Source: Methyloglobulus sp.
GTDB lineage: Bacteria > Pseudomonadota > Gammaproteobacteria > Methylococcales > Methylomonadaceae
Assembly (NCBI GenBank): GCA_013140405.1
Contig: JABFSV010000154.1
Coordinates: 1 to 6,968, forward strand
Length of the DNA: 6,968 bases
Reading direction: 5' to 3'
Under the pieces are notes generated by a model. It worked only from the letters and a program-made list of their open reading frames with translations. It did not search any database and had not been told where the DNA came from. This document shows, piece by piece, positions 1 to 6,199 of this stretch. The number at the start of each line of letters is the position of its first letter. Position 1 is the first letter of the stretch. Both the position numbers and the translations under genes were made by a program.

Positions 1-3000
1 AATCGTTAACTGATGGCTTCAAAATTGATGATTTTGGCTTTGGCAGGGACATATTGCAAACAAATGATTCTTGGTCTTACCAACTGACAGCCGGCGCTGA
101 TTTAACCAGTGCCGACAAAACGGCGGTGGGCAACCAGGCTAAAAACATAACACTAGCAACGAGTACATTTTTGCCTACCGATACCTATATCCGCACCGGA
201 ACTGGGGATATTGAATTGACGGCAAGTGGTAACTTGATTTTCCAAGGTGGACTTGCCTTTGATGATTTTGGTACTCCCTTGCTGGTCAAAACTGCCGTTT
301 ACAATGCCGGTAAGGCCGAAGCAGGCAATCGTTATGGATCTTTTAGCGATGATTACGGACAATTTTTTACGGCGGCTTATTCTGATTATCCCCTTGCTGG
401 AGGCGATCTTGCCATCAAAGTAGGCGGTGACATTAATGGTTCTATAGGTCAAGAAACAACGATTAACAACTGGTTAAATAAGCAAGGCGGCAAAGCTGAT
501 GCCTTTTCCGCAAACTTGCCCACTGCATGGGGCATTGATTTTGCAAAATTTTCACAAAATGTCGGTTCTTTCGGTGGTGGTAATGTCGATATTAATGCAG
601 ATGGGAATATCAATGATCTTACGGTGATGATGCCGACTAACGGAAAGCAAGTCGGTGAACAACTTATTCCCGGTGATGGTGCTTCAGGTTACAAAACCAA
701 TGTGTTACAAATTGGCGGAGGCGGCCAATTACATGTTAATGCGGGTGCTGATATTGCTGGTGGTATTTATTATCTTGGCAAAGGTAACGGTACGATTAAT
801 GCAGACGGCGCTATTACTGGTAGCAAGAACAACAGCTTAGACCCAGATATCTTTAGCTTATCGTCTATTGTCGATTTAACCAAAGGCCCTCAGTTGTTAA
901 TGGGTGACACTAACCTGACGATTACAGCAAATGAGGGGATTGGTATCTCGGCAGTTTCTGATCCTATGATCTTTGACGACAGTGGCACTAACTTCTTCAG
1001 TTACAGTGAAGATAGTGCAATAAGCCTTAAATCATTGTCTGGCGATGTGCGTCTGAGTACGGATAATCGTGTTGTCACTAATATCTCAGACACCACTGAC
1101 CCACAATATGCGTTATCCAAAATTTATCCTGCTTCTTTGCACAGCACTGCATTTGGGGGTAGCGTCCTATTTGAAGCAATTGATTCTGGATCAGCAGGCT
1201 CAGCATCAGACATCATACTTTATCCCTCGGCAAAAGCTGATTTGACTGTGTTCGCAAAAGAGAATATAGGCACACCAAGTTCGCAAATAATCATAAGTAA
1301 AATAGGTATGTCGGATTTTAATCCAAGCCTGTTGCCTAATGCTTTAACGCCAATAATAAATTTTGATCCACTCGATGGAACGCCAAGTCTTGCTGGCGAT
1401 AATATTGTGGGTAAATTGTTTCCTTTTCAATCGGGTATATTTGGCAGTTTGGCGCATGCACAAACCCCAGTGCATCGTGGTGATCAAGAACCGGTCAGAA
1501 TTGTCACTCAGCAAGGCAATATTGAAAATGTAATTTTTAATCTACCGAAAAAAGCGATCATTGCCAGTGGACATGATTTAAACAATGCCAGCTTCAGCAT
1601 ACAACACGCTAACCAAAAAAATGATGTTTCCGTTATTACTGCGGCGCGGGATATTATTTTTTCTGCCTTGCGGAATCAGGATACTGGCGTGCTGGAAGCT
1701 AATGAGGGGGCAATCGAAATAGCTGGCAGTGGTGACGTGCTCATTCAGTCAGGGCGCAATATCGATCTGGGTACTTCGGCGGGTCTGTCAACAATTGCCA
1801 ATAACAATAATCCTAGCCTACAAAATTCAGGCGCTAACATCACGGTTTTAGCTGGATTGAATGGTGCTACCCCCAATTATTTAGGCTTTGAAAATCTCGA
1901 TGACAATATCCTGAAATACGCGGAAAACTACGACGAGTATCAAGCGTTGGTCACCGAGTTTATGCGTCAGCGCACAGGCAATACCAAGCTGTCTACTAAG
2001 ACAGCGTTTGAGCAGTTTAACAATCTTGCGCCATCCGAATATGCCTCCTTACAGCCGCAATTCAATAACTTGACCAGCACTAAATACACGGACATTATTG
2101 GCAAAATCAAAAGTGAAATCGTGCAATTTGTACAAGCGCAATTGAATGACTCATCGTTGACGGCAGATAAAGCATTGGCAATTTTTTCCAAGCTCAAGCC
2201 GGATGAATATTTAACCATCCAGCCGCAGCTAAACGCCTTGGCAAATCAAATCTTTTTTAGCGAACTTAATGAAACGGGCAGCGCTTCTGCAGCAGACTCT
2301 AAGTTGGGCAATGAGCGTGGGTTTAAGGCAATCAACGCTTTGTATTCGGGCAATGCCTGGAAAGGTGATTTGGACTTGGTTTTTAGTGCGATACAAACCT
2401 TAAAAGATGGCAACATTAACTTGCTAGTGCCTGGCGGTAAAATTAATGTTGGCTTGCCCGTGGCGGGGGTAACCAAGCAAGCTGACCAATTAGGCATCAT
2501 CGCAAAAGGAAAAGGCGATATTAATGCTTTTCTTGATGGTGATTTTAATGTCAATCAGTCACGGGTATTTGCATTGGGCGGAGATGACATCATGATCTGG
2601 TCGTCAAACGGAGATATAGATGCCGGTCGTGGCGCTAAATCGGCACTGGCAGCGGCTGAGCCAGTTTATAGTTTTGATGAAAACGGCAATTTAGTCGTTG
2701 ACTTTCCGCCTCCTGTTTCAGGTAGCGGTATACGCACGGCAGCATTGATTAGCGACAAAGGCAGTAAAGCAGGCAACGTGGCGCTATTTGCACCGGGAGG
2801 CGTTGTTAATGCGGGTGAAGCGGGGATCGGCGGAAATAACGTGACTATTTCTGCAACGGCTGTATTAGGGGCTAATAATATTCAAATCGGTGGTGTCGGC
2901 TCAGGCGTACCAGCCGCTTCCACAGCCAGCCTTGCCGCTGGGTTGACAGGTGTCAGCAATTTGACGGCCAATGTCAGCCAGATGGCACAAGCGTCAACAG

Positions 3001-3086
3001 ACATGGGCAAAGATGATGACAAGGACGGAAAAAAGAAAAAGCAACTTGGGACAATCAGCGTAGAGCTAATAGGGTTTGGGGCTTGA
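1..3086 (+). CDS. Filamentous haemagglutinin-family exoprotein, C-terminal part (5' end outside window)
   Basis: This is a large secreted or surface-exposed beta-helical adhesin-like protein. The frame is open from the first complete codon (base 3), so the TTG at 54 is not a real start; 1027 codons are visible. The N-terminal secretion (TPS) domain and signal peptide would lie upstream. Gly/Asn/Asp-rich beta-helix repeats dominate, for example GGGNVDINADGNIND and GGGQLHVNAGADIAGG. Stretches I recognise as typical of the family are SWSYQLTAGADLTSAD near the left edge, GDQEPVRIVTQQGNI near base 1480, and the C-terminal block FNVNQSRVFALGGDDI...SSNGDIDAGRGAKSA (about bases 2540-2650), which resembles the DUF3739 region. 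An alpha-helical island (about 1900-2280) interrupts the helix. The protein ends with a Lys/Asp-rich stretch and then ISVELIGFGA, a tail like that of relatives. It was probably exported by a two-partner system whose TpsB pore is not in the window. The family is firm; the ligand and role are unknown. Confidence 0.9.
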   Translation, partial: SLTDGFKIDDFGFGRDILQTNDSWSYQLTAGADLTSADKTAVGNQAKNITLATSTFLPTDTYIRTGTGDIELTASGNLIFQGGLAFDDFGTPLLVKTAVYNAGKAEAGNRYGSFSDDYGQFFTAAYSDYPLAGGDLAIKVGGDINGSIGQETTINNWLNKQGGKADAFSANLPTAWGIDFAKFSQNVGSFGGGNVDINADGNINDLTVMMPTNGKQVGEQLIPGDGASGYKTNVLQIGGGGQLHVNAGADIAGGIYYLGKGNGTINADGAITGSKNNSLDPDIFSLSSIVDLTKGPQLLMGDTNLTITANEGIGISAVSDPMIFDDSGTNFFSYSEDSAISLKSLSGDVRLSTDNRVVTNISDTTDPQYALSKIYPASLHSTAFGGSVLFEAIDSGSAGSASDIILYPSAKADLTVFAKENIGTPSSQIIISKIGMSDFNPSLLPNALTPIINFDPLDGTPSLAGDNIVGKLFPFQSGIFGSLAHAQTPVHRGDQEPVRIVTQQGNIENVIFNLPKKAIIASGHDLNNASFSIQHANQKNDVSVITAARDIIFSALRNQDTGVLEANEGAIEIAGSGDVLIQSGRNIDLGTSAGLSTIANNNNPSLQNSGANITVLAGLNGATPNYLGFENLDDNILKYAENYDEYQALVTEFMRQRTGNTKLSTKTAFEQFNNLAPSEYASLQPQFNNLTSTKYTDIIGKIKSEIVQFVQAQLNDSSLTADKALAIFSKLKPDEYLTIQPQLNALANQIFFSELNETGSASAADSKLGNERGFKAINALYSGNAWKGDLDLVFSAIQTLKDGNINLLVPGGKINVGLPVAGVTKQADQLGIIAKGKGDINAFLDGDFNVNQSRVFALGGDDIMIWSSNGDIDAGRGAKSALAAAEPVYSFDENGNLVVDFPPPVSGSGIRTAALISDKGSKAGNVALFAPGGVVNAGEAGIGGNNVTISATAVLGANNIQIGGVGSGVPAASTASLAAGLTGVSNLTANVSQMAQASTDMGKDDDKDGKKKKQLGTISVELIGFGA
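2004..2240 (+). repeat. Duplicated helical unit inside the exoprotein (56-codon period)
   Basis: Two copies of a 23-residue segment, at bases 2004-2072 and 2172-2240, align without gaps at a spacing of 168 bases (56 codons). Identical positions follow the pattern A...F..L.P.EY...QPQ.N.L, 11 of 23 by my count. Both copies lack Gly and beta-helix character and look alpha-helical. The second copy runs into NQIFFSELNETG, which resembles the single helical unit I recall in relatives, so the first copy is probably the added one. DNA identity is lower than protein similarity, so the duplication is not recent. Confidence 0.7.
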
Positions 3087-3108
3087 TTCTATCAAGGCAT
3101 GTTTTGTT

Positions 3109-3163
3109 ACTCAGGCTGACCCGAATTTTAAAGCACATGCACAATTTGCTCAGCCTAAGTTTT
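3109..3163 (+). terminator. Possible terminator hairpin after the exoprotein gene
   Basis: The arms ACTCAGGCTGA (3109-3119) and TCAGCCTAAGT (3150-3160) pair at 10 of 11 positions around a 30-base loop, and the right arm runs into TTTT (3160-3163). The long loop and short T tract make it a weak intrinsic terminator. A second small hairpin (CTTGAT/ATCAAG, 3082-3096, three-base loop) overlaps the stop codon and is followed by GTTTTGTT. Either could end the exoprotein transcript or only attenuate read-through into the exbB operon. Confidence 0.35.
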
Positions 3164-3209
3164 AACCGAAGGAATACTTGCCTTACGTCATAATTCTGTA
3201 ACGAATTGT

Positions 3210-3218
3210 TGTAATAAT
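3210..3218 (+). promoter_or_regulatory. Possible extended -10 promoter for the exbB operon
   Basis: TGTAATAAT is a TG-n extended -10 element with a hexamer (AATAAT, 3213-3218) matching five of six bases of TATAAT. No good -35 box lies 16-18 bases upstream, which an extended -10 can tolerate. Transcription would begin near base 3225, leaving a leader of about 34 bases before the exbB start. The surroundings are AT-rich, so a chance match is quite possible. Confidence 0.3.
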
Positions 3219-3258
3219 TATCGAACCCTTCAGCTACTGAAATGATTTGATAATAAAA

Positions 3259-5079
3259 ATGAAACGCTTAGGTTGTTTATTACTGCTTTTGATTTTGCTG
3301 CCTTCGGTTGCTTCGGCATGGTGGAGCGAAGACTGGAATTTTAAGAAAAAAATAACGCTGGATATGCAGCAGCTTAAGCAAGGTGGCGTGACTGTGCCGG
3401 AGGGTGCTTTTGCGTTAATCCGCTTGCATACCGGTAATTTTTTGTCGTTCATGGAATTGTCCGATCAAGGCAAAGATATTCGCCTACTGGCTGGTGATGA
3501 AGTCACCCCGCTTAAGTTCTATATCGAAAGACTCGATCCCATCAACGAAATGGCACTGATCTGGGTTAAATTGCCCAAGGAAGTCATCGCTGATCCTGAG
3601 CCTAGTGTATGGCTTTATTTTGGCAATGCTGAAGCCGTGGCAGGTCAAGATGCGGCAGGTTCTTATGACATAAGCCAAGTACTGAGTTATCAGTTTGATG
3701 CAAAAGGCATCAAAGATGTCACCGCCAATGCCAACAATCCGTCAGAAGCTACTACAACCAATGCGGAAGGCGGCCTGATAGCAAGCGCCGCTTTATTCCA
3801 GGGTAGCCAAATTATCCGTATACCTGCAAACCCTACGCTACAAATGGCCCCAGCAACAGGCTGGACAGTATCGACCTGGTTAAAAATTGACCAAGCTCAA
3901 CAAAATACAGTTTTGTTGCAACGCTCAGGAGCGAGTGGCAGCCTTGCACTTGCCATCAAGGAACAAATACCGACTCTGGAATTCACCGACGCGACAGGCG
4001 CCAAGCAAGACTTGGCAGGTCAGACGGCTATCACGCTAGGTACTTGGCATCATTTGGCAGTTACTGCTACAGCCGACAATCTGACGCTATATTTGGATGG
4101 TGTTGCATCCGGTGCTTTTCCAATAAAATTGGCAGACCTGACCAGTGAAATCACTGTTGGTGCTGATGCTACGGGTGGAAGAGGCTTATCTGGATCGTTA
4201 GACCAGTTCGGCATTTACAAAATCGCCCGTGATGCCAATGCCATCAAATTTGATGTACTGATGCAAGGAACGGGTTCTGCACTGTTGGCTTATGGTGACG
4301 ATGCTACGCCAGACAGCGAAGAAGAAGGCGGCGAATCTTATGTAATATCCACCTTGAATAACGTCACAGTAGATGGTTGGATCATTATCGGGATCTTGGG
4401 CGTTATGTGCGTGATTAGCTGGATGGTGATGATTGTAAAGGCAATCGTCATTAACCGTATCCACGGCGAAAACAGAAAATTTGAGCAGGCATTTAGTCAC
4501 CTAGGCACACAAGATATTGCCACCTTGAATGCACAAGAATCAGAAGATGATGAAGGCTATGATGAATCGCCGTTATTGTTTTCCTTGTCGAACAATCATG
4601 CTGCATTTACTGGTTCATCCATTTACCGCATTTATCATGTCGGTGTCGAAGAAATGAATAAACGTTTCATGAAAAGCGTGGGTTCTGATGCGGTTGCACC
4701 GCAGATTCTGACGGCAGCCTCTATGGCTGCGGTTAAAGCATCAATGGATGCGGTAGTGGTCAGGGAATTACAAAAACTCAATGCCCAGATGGTTTTATTG
4801 ACTATCGCCATCAGTGGTGGCCCTTTTCTTGGGCTACTCGGGACAGTGGTTGGCGTAATGATTACTTTTGCGGCGATTGCAGCCAGTGGTGAAATCAACG
4901 TGAATGCGATTGCGCCAGGTATTGCGGCAGCGCTGGTGGCAACTGTTGCCGGGCTTATCGTCGCTATCCCTGCATTGTTTGGTTACAACTATTTAGGTAG
5001 CCGGATAAAGATTATTACGGCGGATATGCACGTATTCGTCGATGAGTTTGTGGCAAAACTGGCCGAACAGCATACCTGA
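3259..5079 (+). CDS. exbB: ExbB/TolQ/MotA-type proton channel protein with periplasmic DUF2341 and LamG-like domains
   Basis: This is the inner-membrane channel subunit of a TonB-ExbB-ExbD motor, 606 residues against about 240 for classical ExbB. I chose ATG 3259 because it gives a clean signal peptide (MKRLGCLLLLLILLPSVASA, cleavage before WWSEDW); the upstream in-frame TTG 3247 only adds four residues. No strong ribosome-binding site is visible. Domain order: DUF2341-like about 22-125 (DIRLLAGDE, FYIERLD, ALIWVKLP, VWLYFGN); LamG/concanavalin-like about 138-335 (GWTVSTWLKI at 201-210, GTWHHLAV and LTLYLDG at 261-281); an acidic linker; a membrane helix about 374-397; a cytoplasmic region with an acidic patch (427-436); and membrane helices about 511-540 and 552-580. 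Thr529 (GLLGTVVG) and Thr562 (ALVATVAG) match the E. coli ExbB channel threonines 148 and 181, with the same spacing of 33. The front half should sit in the periplasm. It leads a tight exbB-exbD-tonB-porin operon. Confidence 0.92.
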   Translation: MKRLGCLLLLLILLPSVASAWWSEDWNFKKKITLDMQQLKQGGVTVPEGAFALIRLHTGNFLSFMELSDQGKDIRLLAGDEVTPLKFYIERLDPINEMALIWVKLPKEVIADPEPSVWLYFGNAEAVAGQDAAGSYDISQVLSYQFDAKGIKDVTANANNPSEATTTNAEGGLIASAALFQGSQIIRIPANPTLQMAPATGWTVSTWLKIDQAQQNTVLLQRSGASGSLALAIKEQIPTLEFTDATGAKQDLAGQTAITLGTWHHLAVTATADNLTLYLDGVASGAFPIKLADLTSEITVGADATGGRGLSGSLDQFGIYKIARDANAIKFDVLMQGTGSALLAYGDDATPDSEEEGGESYVISTLNNVTVDGWIIIGILGVMCVISWMVMIVKAIVINRIHGENRKFEQAFSHLGTQDIATLNAQESEDDEGYDESPLLFSLSNNHAAFTGSSIYRIYHVGVEEMNKRFMKSVGSDAVAPQILTAASMAAVKASMDAVVVRELQKLNAQMVLLTIAISGGPFLGLLGTVVGVMITFAAIAASGEINVNAIAPGIAAALVATVAGLIVAIPALFGYNYLGSRIKIITADMHVFVDEFVAKLAEQHT

Positions 5080-5095
5080 TTATGCCGCATCAACT

Positions 5096-5102
5096 AAGAG
5101 AG
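5096..5102 (+). promoter_or_regulatory. Ribosome-binding site that decides the exbD start
   Basis: AAGAGAG lies seven bases before ATG 5110 and only two bases before an out-of-frame ATG at 5105. The earlier ATG would give a two-codon reading (ATG TCA TGA) whose stop overlaps the real start, so the spacing supports 5110 as the exbD start. Confidence 0.55.
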
Positions 5103-5109
5103 TTATGTC

Positions 5110-5514
5110 ATGAAAGTACAAGATGATAATGCCGCGTATGACGAAATTAACGTCACGCCCATGCTGGATTTGGCTTATGTATTGCTGATTGTTTTTATCC
5201 TGATGGCAACAGTTTCGGTGCAGGGTATAACAGTTAATTTACCGAAAGCCAGTGATGCACCCAGCCTCGCCAAGCCGCAAACGAAAGCCATTACCATAAC
5301 TGCCGATGGCACGGTTTATCTGGATACGTTTCCTGTGACGATGGAGCAATTGGAATCCACATTGCAGCAATATAAGGCCGTCAATCCGGCATTGCCTGTT
5401 GTCATAAAGGGAGATGCTGCCGTGCAGTACGTCAAGATAGTGGACGTGCTGGCTTTGCTGGGTAAGCTGGATATTACCCAGATCGGTTTGGTTACCCAAA
5501 ATCTGGTCAAATAG
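5110..5514 (+). CDS. exbD: ExbD/TolR-family biopolymer transport protein
   Basis: This is the second subunit of the proton-driven motor, 134 residues, close to the usual ExbD length. A short cytoplasmic N-terminus carries the family signature EINVTPMLDLAYVLLIVFIL (residues 12-31). Asp20 in the single membrane helix (about 18-36) corresponds to the essential proton-carrying aspartate of ExbD (Asp25 in E. coli). The rest is the periplasmic domain, with VNLPKASDA just after the membrane, the ITITADGTVYLD strand pair, and the usual PVVIKGDAAVQYVKIVDVL segment. It begins 30 bases after exbB and ends 14 bases before the tonB-like gene, so the three are almost certainly co-transcribed. Nothing key is missing. 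Confidence 0.95.
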   Translation: MKVQDDNAAYDEINVTPMLDLAYVLLIVFILMATVSVQGITVNLPKASDAPSLAKPQTKAITITADGTVYLDTFPVTMEQLESTLQQYKAVNPALPVVIKGDAAVQYVKIVDVLALLGKLDITQIGLVTQNLVK

Positions 5515-5528
5515 CAAAACAATCTGGA

Positions 5529-6179
5529 ATGACAAAAAAACAACGATTTCGGAATCATTTTCCGAGCATTGCCGGTGGCATATTACTTTTGGTTGTGATT
5601 GGATTCATTGTCCACTTTATCAGCACTATTAAGGATAAACCTGAAAAAAAAGAACGCAAAATCCAAGCAATTTCAGTAATGAAACCGCCACCACCTCCGC
5701 CACCGCCACCTAAGGTAGAAAAACCGCCAGAGCCGGAGCCGGAAATTGAGAAACAAGCAGAGCCTGAACCCGAAGAGATCCCCGATGTTGCTGACGAAGC
5801 TCCGCCTGGAGACTTAGGGTTGGACGCAGAAGGAACTGCCGGATCGGATGGTTTTGGATTGGCTGCCCGCAAAGGGGGTAAAGGTTTGTTTGGCGGCGGT
5901 GGAAATCCTTTTTCCTGGTACGGAAAAATGGCCTCCAATGATATTCAAGGCATTCTTTCAGAAAGCGAAGATCTACGTCGAAAAGGTTATACCGCCATTA
6001 TCAAGCTGTGGGTTGAAGCTGACGGCAGCATTAAACGCTTTGAGTTGGCAAGGGGAAGTAACGATGCACAAATTGATGATTTGTTGACCAAGTTGTTGGC
6101 TAAGTACCGCAAAATTGATGAACCGCCACCGCCAGGAATGGAACAACCCATTAAGTTGAAAATAACATCAAGAATATAA
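5529..6179 (+). CDS. TonB-family energy transducer
   Basis: This 216-residue protein should span the periplasm and carry ExbB-ExbD energy to an outer-membrane partner. A basic N-terminus (MTKKQRFRNHF) precedes one membrane helix (about 14-34) that contains His29, possibly matching the functional His20 of E. coli TonB. Next come a Lys/Glu stretch, nine consecutive prolines (53-61), a Pro/Glu-rich rod to about 85, and a Gly-rich spacer (GGKGLFGGGG). The C-terminal domain (about 128-216) has the TonB/TolA-like pattern WYGKMASNDIQGIL, GYTAIIKLWVEADGSI (153-168) and a second proline cluster DEPPPPGMEQP (197-207). The classical YP motif of E. coli TonB is not evident, so the partner may differ from a usual receptor. 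No Shine-Dalgarno sequence is well placed, and GGA directly abuts the ATG. The next in-frame Met (51) would lose the membrane helix, so 5529 stands; coupling to exbD translation is likely. Confidence 0.9.
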   Translation: MTKKQRFRNHFPSIAGGILLLVVIGFIVHFISTIKDKPEKKERKIQAISVMKPPPPPPPPPKVEKPPEPEPEIEKQAEPEPEEIPDVADEAPPGDLGLDAEGTAGSDGFGLAARKGGKGLFGGGGNPFSWYGKMASNDIQGILSESEDLRRKGYTAIIKLWVEADGSIKRFELARGSNDAQIDDLLTKLLAKYRKIDEPPPPGMEQPIKLKITSRI

Positions 6180-6199
6180 GTAACGTACAGGTAAACAGA

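Noticed and set aside
54..56. TTG at 54 as the start of the exoprotein gene
   Set aside because: The frame is open back to base 3 with family-like sequence, so the gene continues beyond the left edge.
153..452. Reverse-strand frame within the exoprotein, and similar ones at 1967-2218, 2246-2554, 4198-4500 and 4635-4898
   Set aside because: All are shadows of clear plus-strand coding sequence with no family resemblance.
1438..1465. Signal-peptide-like segment FGSLAHAQ within the exoprotein
   Set aside because: No basic start or adequate hydrophobic core precedes it, and the frame is continuous with beta-helix sequence on both sides.
1476..1484. RGD tripeptide in the exoprotein as an integrin-binding site
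   Set aside because: It falls inside the family stretch PVHRGDQEPVRIV, where the aspartate is probably structural. A three-residue match in a protein of more than 1000 residues is not evidence.
3247..3249. TTG at 3247 as the exbB start
   Set aside because: It adds only MIIK before a normal ATG at 3259 that begins a textbook signal peptide.
3207..3258. Fur-box-like AT-rich repeats (ATAATTAT, GATAAT) before exbB
   Set aside because: No arrangement of hexamers approaches the Fur consensus, and AT-rich leaders produce such matches by chance.
5644..5651. Run of eight A in the tonB-like gene as a frameshift site
   Set aside because: The zero frame continues into clear TonB sequence and the run simply encodes Glu-Lys-Lys.
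5836..5855. 20-base stretch in the tonB-like gene matching bases 6726-6745 of the porin gene at 19 of 20 positions
   Set aside because: Both encode AGxDGF in the same phase. The match does not extend and has no repeat flanks, so it is most likely coincidence.
5555..5938. Long reverse-strand reading frame opposite the tonB-like gene
   Set aside because: Its Gly/Ser-rich protein is the antisense of the Pro/Glu-rich rod. It lies wholly inside a well-supported gene and shows no recognisable domain of its own.
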